NCBI GenBank assembly: GCA_963575745.1
Contig: CAUYUJ010002772.1
Location: forward strand, 21,888 to 85,887
Direction of reading: 5' to 3'
Source: Prorocentrum cordatum
Taxonomy: Eukaryota; Sar; Dinophyceae; Prorocentrales; Prorocentraceae
DNA: 64,000 nucleotides
This document shows, piece by piece, positions 1-8,734 of the stretch. The translations under genes were made by a program, and so were the position numbers. Every line of letters starts with the position of its first letter. Positions within the stretch are counted from its first letter, which is position 1. Under the pieces are notes generated by a model that saw only the letters and a program-made list of their open reading frames with translations, did no database searches and was not told where the DNA came from.

Positions 1-1676
1 GCCGCAGGAAGCCCAGGGCCGGTCGGGGGAGCTGGTGATCCGATATCTGTAGCAGTGGGCAGCCTCGAGTCGCATGCTTGCGTGCCTGTAGCGTCCATCT
101 CGTTGTTCGTGCGGCTGCGGCTCCTGCGCTGGCTCGCGTCTGGGGTGTCAACAGGCCTGTCCCCCGCCCCAATGGTTCTGGAAGCCTGGGAACCTCCTCT
201 CCGCCCCCGAGTAATTCTACCGGGGTCGTGGCGCTGCCGTTCCTCCCAGTGGAGGTTAGAGAGCCTGTTGATTAGGGCGTCCAAGGCACTGGTGACGCTT
301 TCCGGGATGGGAAGCGCGGTGGCGGCGTCAACGTCTGCGCCTCTGGATCCAGGGACTTCGAGCCAAGGCTGGTGGGCTGAGTAGGTGGCGTCGGGCTCAG
401 GCGCGAGCCATTGCGTGAATGGGAGCTGTCTGGTGACCTCCTCTCGGATTCCGAACTCTCGGATGAGCTGCCAGACGTGGTCGCGGTCTAGGCTCCCCGG
501 GTTGGCTAATTGCAGGATCCAATTTGCGGCGAACATGTCCCAGTTGTACCTTTGCATGAGCCGGCCTTCGAGCTGCTTGCGGATTTCGAGGGCGATCCGG
601 CGTTGCACGCCACGCGCCAGGTCGTGGACCGCCTGCTCTGGGACGACGGCAGCGAATCTGCCCAACATGCCACGTGCGATGCGCACTGCATCTTCGTCAG
701 CTCTCACCAGGTCCGCCGGGGAAGGTCTGCATACGCTCACTAGCACCTCGGCAAGTTCCGGGAAGTGCGTAGGCCTGGCAGGTCCAGGGAGTGGGTTGAG
801 GGATGCAGTGGTGCGTCTGGGAAGTGGTTGTCGGGAAGGTGCGTTGACCTGCAGCCCCACCGAGGCGGGAGTTGGCGTCGCTGCAGGGGCGGAGTCCAGG
901 CGCGCAACGTGTATTGGACCAGCGACAAGCTGCAGTTTCAGTCTGGCTTGTGGTCTGTCTGCCCCTCTCGCGGCTGCCCTGATGTCAGCGTCCGCAGGGA
1001 GGAGTATCGCCACCCAGGTGGGGACTGACGTGAAGAGGAAACCAATTTCTCCGCTCGTGGTGACCTCAACCGCTCCACCGGCCGCGATTGCGGAAAGCAG
1101 GGATTCTCCGGGCTGAAGGACAGTCTCGCAGTCCCGCAGGCCACTCCCCTGAAACACACTGGGTACCGTGTTGGGCGCACTCCTGCTCATCGCCCTGGCG
1201 TTATCCCGGAGCCAGTCGCCTGTGATGAGGGGTGGGGCGGCTCTGGTGTTGGCTGGGTGTGAGGTACCGTTAGGGCCGTCCGGCAGTGGCCAGAGCCGGG
1301 TCAGTATCTGCTCATTCGCAGAGCCGACCGCGGCTGAGTAGAGCCGGAGCGTGCTGTGTCCAGGAAGCCACGCATCGGGGCGCATGCTACGGGGGCGAAC
1401 TTTTCCTAGCTGTGTCACGTGCCTATCCAACGTGGTGATCTCGAGTATTTGGGGTTGAATGGCACGCCTAGGGGCTTGCCGGACAGAGGTGCTGGCCAGG
1501 GCGTCCACGTGCTCCTGTAGCTCCCTGGATACCCCGGCTGCCCTGTGCATGGGGTCCCTGCTGGGCGTGGCAGGGAAGATCCTGACGGTTTGGGCTCCGA
1601 TCACTATGCAGCTGGTGCCCACAAATGCTGCCGCCATGGCGTCGGCCGCCGCCAGGCGTATGCGAACTTGCGTCAT
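1..1676 (-). CDS. Hypothetical protein, 3' end beyond window
   Basis: Reading the minus strand, one frame is open from an ATG at 1676 (MTQVRIRLAAADAM...) to position 1 without a stop, about 558 codons; a TAG lies just upstream at 1685-1683, which supports this start. I translated the frame block by block. It has ordinary amphipathic stretches (for example MFAANWILQLANPGSLDRD near 536-480 and RRIALEIRKQLEGRLMQRY near 605-548) and a Pro/Arg-rich end, so it looks like real coding sequence. I do not recognise a domain. Its size, basic Pro-rich tail and the mobile DNA around it would fit ORF1 of a LINE, but that is inference. The plus-strand frames over the same bases are shadows. Confidence 0.6.
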   Translation of the reverse strand, partial: MTQVRIRLAAADAMAAAFVGTSCIVIGAQTVRIFPATPSRDPMHRAAGVSRELQEHVDALASTSVRQAPRRAIQPQILEITTLDRHVTQLGKVRPRSMRPDAWLPGHSTLRLYSAAVGSANEQILTRLWPLPDGPNGTSHPANTRAAPPLITGDWLRDNARAMSRSAPNTVPSVFQGSGLRDCETVLQPGESLLSAIAAGGAVEVTTSGEIGFLFTSVPTWVAILLPADADIRAAARGADRPQARLKLQLVAGPIHVARLDSAPAATPTPASVGLQVNAPSRQPLPRRTTASLNPLPGPARPTHFPELAEVLVSVCRPSPADLVRADEDAVRIARGMLGRFAAVVPEQAVHDLARGVQRRIALEIRKQLEGRLMQRYNWDMFAANWILQLANPGSLDRDHVWQLIREFGIREEVTRQLPFTQWLAPEPDATYSAHQPWLEVPGSRGADVDAATALPIPESVTSALDALINRLSNLHWEERQRHDPGRITRGRRGGSQASRTIGAGDRPVDTPDASQRRSRSRTNNEMDATGTQACDSRLPTATDIGSPAPPTGPGLPA

Positions 1677-1756
1677 GTACCTCTAGTACTGGTGGGGATA
1701 CGCAAAGTGTCAACAATTGTATATGGTCTGGCTGCTGAGACCCCTGACTCCAGATC

Positions 1757-1990
1757 CGCCCTACTTTGGCTTTTTCCACAACTTAAAATTGCGTCGGAAA
1801 TCCATTTATAAGAAGCCGAACAAGTAGGGCGGAAATTTCTGCACCCAACATAAAGTGGAGCGGAAATCCACAGAAGTAGGGCGGAAACAGCAGCAGAAAA
1901 GTAGGGCGGAACTTGGCATCAGCGGGGCTTGAAAAGGAAGGCGGAAATTCCAAACCCTACCTACGAATTTCCCCAAAGTAGGGCGGATCC
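1757..1990. repeat. Degenerate GTAGGGCGGAAA repeat
   Basis: The motif AAGTAGGGCGGAAA or a close variant recurs at irregular 25-45 bp spacing (near 1830, 1873, 1901, 1930 and 1974), and its complement occurs near 1760. It lies upstream of the minus-strand frame ending at 1676 and just before the recombinase relic, so it may be an untranslated or terminal region of either element. Confidence 0.55.
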
Positions 1991-2040
1991 GGAGTCAGGG
2001 ACTGCAGGTTCTGTGCGCGGCGGGAGCGAGGGACTTTGCG

Positions 2041-3180
2041 GTGCCCACTTCGGCTCCTCAGCCGCGAGGCTCGAGCCACAGGGCTGTGCCCGTCGGCCGC
2101 CTGGCGCGCCCCGGCCTCGAGGCAGTGGACGAGGCACGGGGCCTCGTCCGCGTGGCGACGGAGGCGACGTTGGCGAAGTTAGCCGAGGGGGCCCGTGCTA
2201 CCTACCAGGCCGGATGGAGGAGCTGGCTGCTATGGAGGTAGCTGAAGGACAACAGTCCGCACCTGCAGGGGGAGACGCGGGAGGAGAGGCTGGCCGATGA
2301 GGACGATTTGATACGCTACGTGGTGTTCCTGTACGACGCACCATCCGTCAGAAGCTGTTTGCCATGCGTTGGCCGGGTTTGGGGGCGTCACCGCGGACCG
2401 TCGGCGTCTGTGGACCACGATGGGGGGCTTACGACGCTGGGGTGGCAAGGTGAGGCGGAAGCTGCCCGCAACCCCGCGGATGCTGACGTGGCTTAAAGAA
2501 TACTTCTTCAGCCCTGGGGCCGAGCCTCGAGCCGAGGCTGTGGTCCTCTGGTGGGGGGCCCTGGTGACCGGATACTTATTCATGCTGAGAGCGTCGGAGT
2601 ACTTGGTGCAGCCCGACAAGTCCTGGAGCCTGGACCGCGTCGCACATGGCATCGACATCCAGGGCCTACGGGACGGATCCCCGGAGGGGTGGCCGGGCAG
2701 CTGCGACAAGATCGCACCGACGATCACGTCCACCAAGACGGGCCAATGCGACGCGGGATGTCACCGCAACCACTTCCGCTCGGAGCGCCCGCTGTGCGTG
2801 CTGAGCGCGCTGGCTGAGCTGCACCGTGAGTACCCTCAACGGTTTGAGCGCGGCCTCGAACCGGGCCTCCCCTTTTTTCGGCACGCGAGTGGCCGTGCAG
2901 TGACGCGAGGCGAGGTGCAGGGGCCACTGCGGCTGGCCACGCCGGCGCGCGGGGCAGAAGGGGGCCAAACTGGGGTCGCGCCCCCTCCGCATGGGGGGAG
3001 CGACGGCCCTCTGCCGCGCCCGCCCGCGACTTGGAAGCGGTCGAGCGCTTCGGTCGCTGGACGACGGGCGCCCTCCACGGCTATCTGTGGGAGGACCAAC
3101 GGAGACAACAGTCCTTCGCAGAAGGCATGGCTCAAGGCCGCGCTCTCCTGGCACCCGACGCGAGGGGCGTAGCCGACCTC
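2041..3180 (+). pseudogene. Tyrosine recombinase relic
   Basis: Pieces of a tyrosine (site-specific) recombinase appear in order but in different frames. The N-terminal SAM-like core-binding domain shows LAEGARATYQAGWRSWLLW (about 2180-2240), followed by DEDDLIRYVVFLYDAPSVR (about 2300-2353). The frame from about 2369 gives RRKLPATPRMLTWLKEYF and YLFMLRASEYL, the latter matching the first catalytic Arg box. After a further frame change near 2990 the second box reads SRPLRMGGATAL followed by GRWTTGALHGYLWEDQ, matching the R-GGATAL and GRW...Y catalytic region. Such enzymes integrate DIRS/Ngaro-type retroelements and Cryptons. I see no reverse transcriptase next to it. At least two frame changes argue for a dead copy; assembly indels are an alternative. 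Confidence 0.7.
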
Positions 3181-3599
3181 GGCGAACGCAGCGTGGAGCG
3201 TGGGGAGGCGGAGCGTAGGGAGGACGACGACTTCCCGTGCCCGTCCGCCCGGTCGTCGTTGGCACCCGGTCGCCCGCCTTGGGCAAGGCCAGGCCGGCGT
3301 TGTGGCATGTGCATCGACGGCGAGTCGCACGTAGTAGCGTCGTTGTCGTGCCCGATCGAGTCGCAAAGTATTCCGTTGTCATCGTCAACTACGAGGGAGA
3401 GTGGGCAGCACGTGGTCGTCCTCAGTCGTGTCGGTCCCGCAGACACCCCGGAGTCGGACAACAAGTCGTGGAGTGTCGGGTCCAGGTGCGGAGGGATACA
3501 AGTGGTGCTATCGCCAACTCCGTCGCCCTCATCCTCTGCTTCCCCAGTGCACGCCGTGCCGCAGCCGTTTCGGGCTCGCGAGGACACGGGCGACCGGCC

Positions 3600-4914
3600 C
3601 GAGGCGAGCCCGGTCCAGTCGGGCGGAGCCGCGGCGATGGTCGCCATCGCGGCAGTGACGCCAGTGGCTCGGGCAGGAGGCAGCCTGGGCAGCCACGACA
3701 AGATGATCGCGCAGGTGGCCGCAGTGGGGGCACTGGTGGTGGCCGGGGAGACGCGCGAGCTGCCCCCCTACGCGCGCGTGCTGCTGCAGGAGCTGCTCGG
3801 GGAGAACATGGACATCAAGGACGACCTGGTGGAGCTGGGCGACCCGGATCGCGAGCTGGCGCCGCGCGCGGGGCGAGCCGCTCGCCCGTGTGGCAGCCGG
3901 CGGGCCCGAGGACTGTGGGGCCTGCTACCTCGTGGACGGGAACCACGCGATACGGGCGGCGTGGTTCGCGGGCAACGGCAAGGAGCAGAGGAGGTCGGCG
4001 AAGCTGGCGCTAGCCGTAGGGCTGTTCACGGGCGCGGATCTGGGCTCCCGCCGTCGCATGTTGAAGCGCAACCCCCGGCCTGTGGGAGCTGGAGGCCAGC
4101 TTCAACCCCGAGGTCGTGGACGACATCAGCCCAGACGGCCCCTTCGAGCGGGGCGCAGAGGAGGAGGAGGAGGAGGAGGAGGAGGAGGAGGAGGAGGAGG
4201 AGGAGGAGGAGGAGGAGGAGGAGAGGAGGAGGCGAGCAACCCAGTCGACGCGAAGTTGGCGCGGGCAGTGGCGCAGGCGGGTCCCCAGAACGCCCTGGGC
4301 CCTGGCGCCACTCCGCTCGCCGAGGACGGCGAGCCCAGCGCCGGCCCAGCAGAGGGCGGGCGAGGCCACAGGGGCCGGCCGCGGCGGAGGAGAGGGCGGG
4401 GGCCCCGGCCAGCAGGGCGCCCGAGGTGGCCCCGCCGCGCGAGGCCCGCGAGGCCAGCCGTCGGGCTCCGAGGCGCGCGCCGCGGGAGGCGCGCAGGTGG
4501 GGGCCAGGGGACAGGAGGAGCCGCGGCGGCGTGGAGGTTCCCCCCCCCGCCGGAGGCCCAGGCGCGAGAGCACCCAGGCGCGATCGCCCCGAGGAGGAGA
4601 TGGCGGCCTGCCGCGCGGGCGCGACGGGCGAAGCCAGGCCGCTGTCCCGCGCCCGCAGCCGGCGTCGGAGGAGTGCCAGCGCGAGCTCGGGGGAGCCAGC
4701 GATCAGGCCGCCCCGGGTCCCGGGCAAGGTCAGGATGGGCAGCCTCGGGGAGTTGTTCACGTCCTGCGGGGCGGTGGTCCACGCGGCGTTCGTCTACGAT
4801 GCGCGGTGGAAGAGGGAGCCCATGGTGCCGCGCGAGCTCGAGCTCCACGAGGACGCGCAGCGCGCGTTGGGAGCGCTGCGCACGGAGTGCCGCTTCTTCG
4901 AGAGTGACGATTAG
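3600..4914 (+). CDS. Hypothetical acidic protein (frame changes)
   Basis: Coding-like segments occur in three plus frames: LPPYARVLLQELLGENMD and DDLVELGDPD (about 3760-3850), GPEDCGACYLVDGNHAIRAA then GKEQRRSAKLALAVGLFTG (about 3895-4035), FNPEVVDDISPDGPFERG followed by a poly-Glu run (about 4100-4225), and a C-terminus MGSLGELFTSCGAVVHAAF...RALGALRTECRFFESDD ending at a TAG at 4914. The switches could be introns, since dinoflagellate splice sites are often non-canonical, or indels. No family is recognised. A phrase from this protein, DDI-PDGPFERGAEEE, reappears in the next feature, so the two are related by partial duplication. Confidence 0.4.
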
Positions 4915-4979
4915 CAGGTCGTGGCGCAGTGGGCTTAAGAATTCGGAACCGCCCGCGGCGGGTGCAAGCTCGGACGGCG

Positions 4980-5783
4980 AGGGGGAGACGGTGCCGGAGT
5001 ACCCGGACTGCGAGTCGCGCGGGAAGCCGATGCGCTGGAGCACATACCGGTGCCTGGGGCGGGACTGGATCCGCACCCAGCATGGGGTCGCCCGACTGCA
5101 AAGGGCGCGAGGCGAACGCCGGGACGCTGCGGTGGTACTGCAAGAGCTGCGACCTCTCGCTGTGCAACTACTGCAAGCTCACGGCGGAGGAAGCGGCGGC
5201 GCGGGCCCAGCCGGGCGATTCCGGCCAGGATGGCGAGGAGGAGGACGAGGAGGAGAGCAAGGCCAGCGAGGAGGAGGAGGAGGCCGTGGACGACATCGGC
5301 CCAGACGGCCCCTTCGAGCGGGGCGCAGAGGAGGAGGAGGAGGAGGACGAGGAGGAGGACGAGGAGGAGAGCAAGAAGCCGCTGCGCGCGAAGCAGGAGG
5401 CCAGCGAGGACGGGCAGCCAACGGTGGCCCCAGACTGGCCCCCGGCATCTGGTCCCCGCGCGAGCGGGACGACCGCGTGGCGCGGTCCCCGCGGAGGCGC
5501 AGCCGCTCCATCCCCCGCCAGCGGCCGACCCCCAAGGGCTGCAAGAGGAAGCCCGACGGGTCGTTCTACACACCGCGCGGTGGCAAGCGCGTGCAGGCGA
5601 GCCGCAGGGCAGCTGCCAAGGGCAGCAAGGGGGGCGATGGCGAAGGCAAGCAGAGGAACGGCAAGGCGAGGGAGGGCAAGAGCTCCCGGCACCTGCGAGG
5701 GAGGAGCTCAGCAGACGGGCGGCGCTGAGCTGCCAACGTCCCCAGCGTGGCGAGGGGTTAGGCCACTAGGAGCGCTGGGGTAG
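4980..5783 (+). CDS. Hypothetical Cys-containing acidic protein
   Basis: The plus strand encodes a Cys cluster split over two frames: YPDCESRGKPMRWSTYRC (about 5000-5050), then SPDCKGREANAGTLRW and YCKSCDLSLCNYCKL (about 5090-5180). The spacing of paired Cys looks like a zinc-binding module. It is followed by Glu/Asp runs, the phrase DDIGPDGPFERGAEEEEEE (about 5287-5345) shared with the upstream feature, and in another frame a basic tail (KRKPDGSFYTPRGGKRVQAS, then Lys-rich to a stop at 5728). Function unknown; the acidic block and Lys-rich tail suggest nucleic acid or chromatin association, which is only an inference. Confidence 0.4.
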   Translation, partial: RGRRCRSTRTASRAGSRCAGAHTGAWGGTGSAPSMGSPDCKGREANAGTLRWYCKSCDLSLCNYCKLTAEEAAARAQPGDSGQDGEEEDEEESKASEEEEEAVDDIGPDGPFERGAEEEEEEDEEEDEEESKKPLRAKQEASEDGQPTVAPDWPPASGPRASGTTAWRGPRGGAAAPSPASGRPPRAARGSPTGRSTHRAVASACRRAAGQLPRAARGAMAKASRGTARRGRARAPGTCEGGAQQTGGAELPTSPAWRGVRPLGALG

Positions 5784-6530
5784 TGTGGGGCCAGGTCCCC
5801 CTTCCCAGCCCAAGCTTGGCCAGGGTCCCGAAGCTTGGGCCGCGTGGAGCGCGGCATCGCAATTCGCTGAAGGGGGCATGCACTTGTCCACTTCGGGCAT
5901 TTTGCTCTCTGCGCCTCTGGCGCCACTTCTGCGTGTGCAACGCAGCGCCCCACCCCCTCTCCCCCGTGCGCCCGGTCCCGCGTCTGTCAGGCGTCGGACA
6001 CTGCCCCCCGCACCTCCTGGGGCGGTGACCCGGGCAACGGGCTGCCCCTGGACTCGCCTCCCTCAGGCGCCGGACGCGGCCCCAGCTTGGGGGCCGCGAG
6101 CCGGGAAATGGCTGGCACTGGACTCCCGGGGCCCCGAGGAGGAGCCCAACGACTCCTCCTGAGCGCCCGCGCCCTGGGCGCCCGCGTCCTGGGCGGCCAC
6201 GCGGCCGCCAACCTGGGCCTCTTCCCTTTTCCGCGATTTGCTTCTTACTCGGTGCGCAGCGCCGCCTTCGCACACGGCAGCACGGCGGCTGCCGCGCGTC
6301 GGCGAGCTCGCCGAAGCGGCCCGGCGTTCGCCCCGGGAGGCTACACTTTTGCAGGCAAACGGCCACTTATTTTGGCTGCGCTTGCGGTTTTGCTTTGATG
6401 GTGGCCGATGGGCCAGCGAGCGTGCCGGAAAGGCGCGCAGCCTCGTGCTGCGCGCCGTGCCAGCTGCCTGGTCCACCAAGGGGCCGAACATCATATTAAG
6501 GATCCGCAGCGCTAATATGATGCGACCTTG
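5784..6530. other. No gene recognised
   Basis: This is GC-rich sequence with short Pro/Ala/Arg-rich open frames on both strands and no recognisable domain, repeat or RNA. The last 40 bases lead into the GAT microsatellite. Confidence 0.5.
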
Positions 6531-6532
6531 GC

Positions 6533-6772
6533 GTGATGATGGTAATGATGACGATGATGATGATGATGATGATGATGATGGTGATGATGACGGTGGCGCT
6601 GATGATGCCACTGATGTCGGTGGTCATGATGGCGATGGTCATGATGTCGGTGGTCATGATGACGGTGGTCATGACGACGATGGTCATGATGTCGGCGGTC
6701 ATGGTGTCGCTGATTGCGCTGATGATGTCGGTGGTCATGATGGCGACTACGATGGTGGTGATGACGACGACT
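6533..6772. repeat. GAT/CAT microsatellite, degenerate
   Basis: GATGATG runs grade into a GGTCATGATGTCGGTGGTCA-type pattern. The right part (from about 6689) is shared with the segment beginning at 46948. Frames through it encode poly-Asp, poly-Met or poly-Ile and are not genes. Confidence 0.85.
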
Positions 6773-7157
6773 AGTTTTTCCGCTTGCAAGTGTCGCGGCG
6801 CCAGCTGCCGCGACACCGCCTTGGCCTCAGAAGGCGCGCCAGAGGCGGCGTCACTGGCACGCCAGAGGCAGTGACTCGGCCACGCCAGAGTCAGTGTCTC
6901 GGGCAATCATCTCCCAGCGAAGGTCTTCCCAAGGGTTGCTCTTATTCTGCCCGCTTCCTGAGGGCGGTGAATTGTCGGGGCACGCCAGAGGCAGTGCATT
7001 CTGGCCGCTTCCAGAGGCCGCTTCCTGAGGGCGGTCAGTTGGCGGGCGCCCTTCGGCCGCTTCAGGCCGCTTCCTGAGGCCACTTCGTGTTGGGGCGCGC
7101 TCGCCACGGCGGGGCGCGCCAGAGGCAGTGCCTGCGCCCACTTCGCCCATGGCGGGG
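6689..7157. repeat. Segmental duplication, copy 1
   Basis: These 469 bp match 46948-47415 with scattered substitutions, from the GTCGG-GGTCATGGTGTCGC start to CACTTCGCCCATGGCGGGG at the end. The block contains a small hairpin (GTCGCGGC...GCCGCGAC, about 6791-6813) and five copies of the CGCCAGAGGCAG motif. The left neighbour is a GAT microsatellite here and the 20-bp satellite at the second copy. Confidence 0.9.
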
Positions 7158-7169
7158 CGCGCCCATGGC

Positions 7170-8734
7170 GGGACGCGCTCCTCCTGCCGCGCCCTGTTCG
7201 CCCATGTGATGAGCATGCCTTTGTTGTCGGCCTTCTCGCGCCAGGCGAATTCGTCGGAGTGTCCGTCGAGGAAATCCTTCAGCCCCGCAGGCGCCACAAG
7301 CTTGTTGAACGTCTCGAACGCGCGCTCGTCGCGCCACCACAACTTGTTGCGGGAAATCCGCGACGGGTCGAACTCACCGCCGCCCTTGCCCGCGCGCAGG
7401 CAAGCGCGCCCCTATGCGGAAGCGCGGCCGACGGGCAGCCGCGAAAGCAGCGACGCGCTGCGCGCAAAAGTCAGCAAGCGCCAGAGGCAGCTCTTCAGAG
7501 GGTTCTGCAAGGAAAGAAGCGCCAGAGGCAGCTACTCAGCAGCACCGCGCCCTCACCTTCGCCGCCGGGGCAGGCCCCAGCGCCCTGTCTCCTGATAGCG
7601 CAGGCGCCGAGCATTCTTCTTGAGAGTACCCCCGCCGTCTGCGACTCGCTGTGCTCCTTCCTCGTCGCGAATATCGGTTGTCGGAGGTGCAGCGCGCACA
7701 GGAAGTGGCACGAGCAAAGGCGGCGCCCGTAGCTGAACATCTCCGCCAGCGTCACGAATTGTTCTGTCCTGATGTACCACGTCTCGCCAGAGGCAGAGTC
7801 GTCTTCGACACACTTCAGATGCGCGGTCTCGCCACCATCCACGTCCAGGATCCACTTCATCTCCGCCAGAGGCAGGAAGTCCGTATCCCTGCCAGCGTTC
7901 TTCCAGGCCAGGTAATCACGCGCCTTTTCGCTCGTGGCGCACTGGTGATGCCAGAACCTGACGCGGCAGAGATTGCCCACGAATTCAGAAGGCACGCCCC
8001 TCCACCCGCGCCCCCCCCCAGCGCCGCGCCTCGCCGCTGTGCTTCTCGAGGATGTGCTTTACGCAGGACTCGTCGTCGGGAATCCCTGCTTTGCGCTTCG
8101 ATGCCTCGAAGGCGTCTGGCGTCAGCGCCGCCCACCCGTCGCCGAGCACGGCATTCGGGCATGCCTCGGCGAAGGGCGCGCCAGGGGCAGCGTCAGGGCC
8201 CCGCAGCTCCTGCCACAGCCGCCGCCTGTAGCGTTGCTTGTTGGGGGCCAGCGCGCGCGCGACGGGCCACAGCTGCCCTGCGTCATTTGGGCTGTCGTTT
8301 CGGTGGGGGGCGCCTTCGAGCAACTGCCTCCATGTAGGGATCGGGTCGCACCAAAAGCCGAGCTTTCTCTGCGTGCGGAAGGCGTTTCGGTCCTCGAGCT
8401 GCGGCATCTGCCAGTCTCGGACGCGAGCTTGGGCGTCGGTTTCCCTACGCTCCTTGTTGTCGACGAAGTGCTGCTGCCTGGCACACGTTCGGACGACGCT
8501 GCGAAGCTCGGCCTTGCGTTCGTCGGGCACTCGTCTGCGCTTCCTCTCAGAGAGACGAGTCGTCAGGAACACTTCCTCTGTTGCGCCAGAGACAGCATAC
8601 TCGGGTGCGCCAGAGGCAGCATCCTCCCGCTCGTCCTCTGGTGAGCTAGAGGAAGCAACATCCTCCTCGGTCGGTCTCTGCAGCATTTTGCTCCGCCGCC
8701 CTTCGGAGGGCTCGAGTTGTCTCCCCCGTCGCAT
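7170..8734 (-). CDS. Hypothetical protein (several frames)
   Basis: Three consecutive minus-strand segments read like protein: 8734-7985 (RRRVPDERKAELRSVVRTC, DRNAFRTQRKLGFWCDPIPT, AGIPDDESCVKHILEKHSGE), 7995-about 7640 (PSEFVGNLCRVRFWHHQCA, EKARDYLAWKNAGRDTDF, SGETWYIRTEQFVTLAEMF) and 7342-about 7170 (DERAFETFNKLVAPAGLKDF, EFAWREKADNKGMLITWANR). They follow each other with frame changes near 7990 and 7500, so they may be exons or broken pieces of one gene, possibly continuous with the kinase-like protein upstream. No family recognised. Copies of CTGCCTCTGGCG are inserted in different reading frames of these segments. Confidence 0.45.

Noticed and set aside
3125-3142. GGCATGGCTCAAGG, partial match to the spliced leader
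   Set aside because: It falls inside recombinase coding sequence and lacks the 5' half of the leader.
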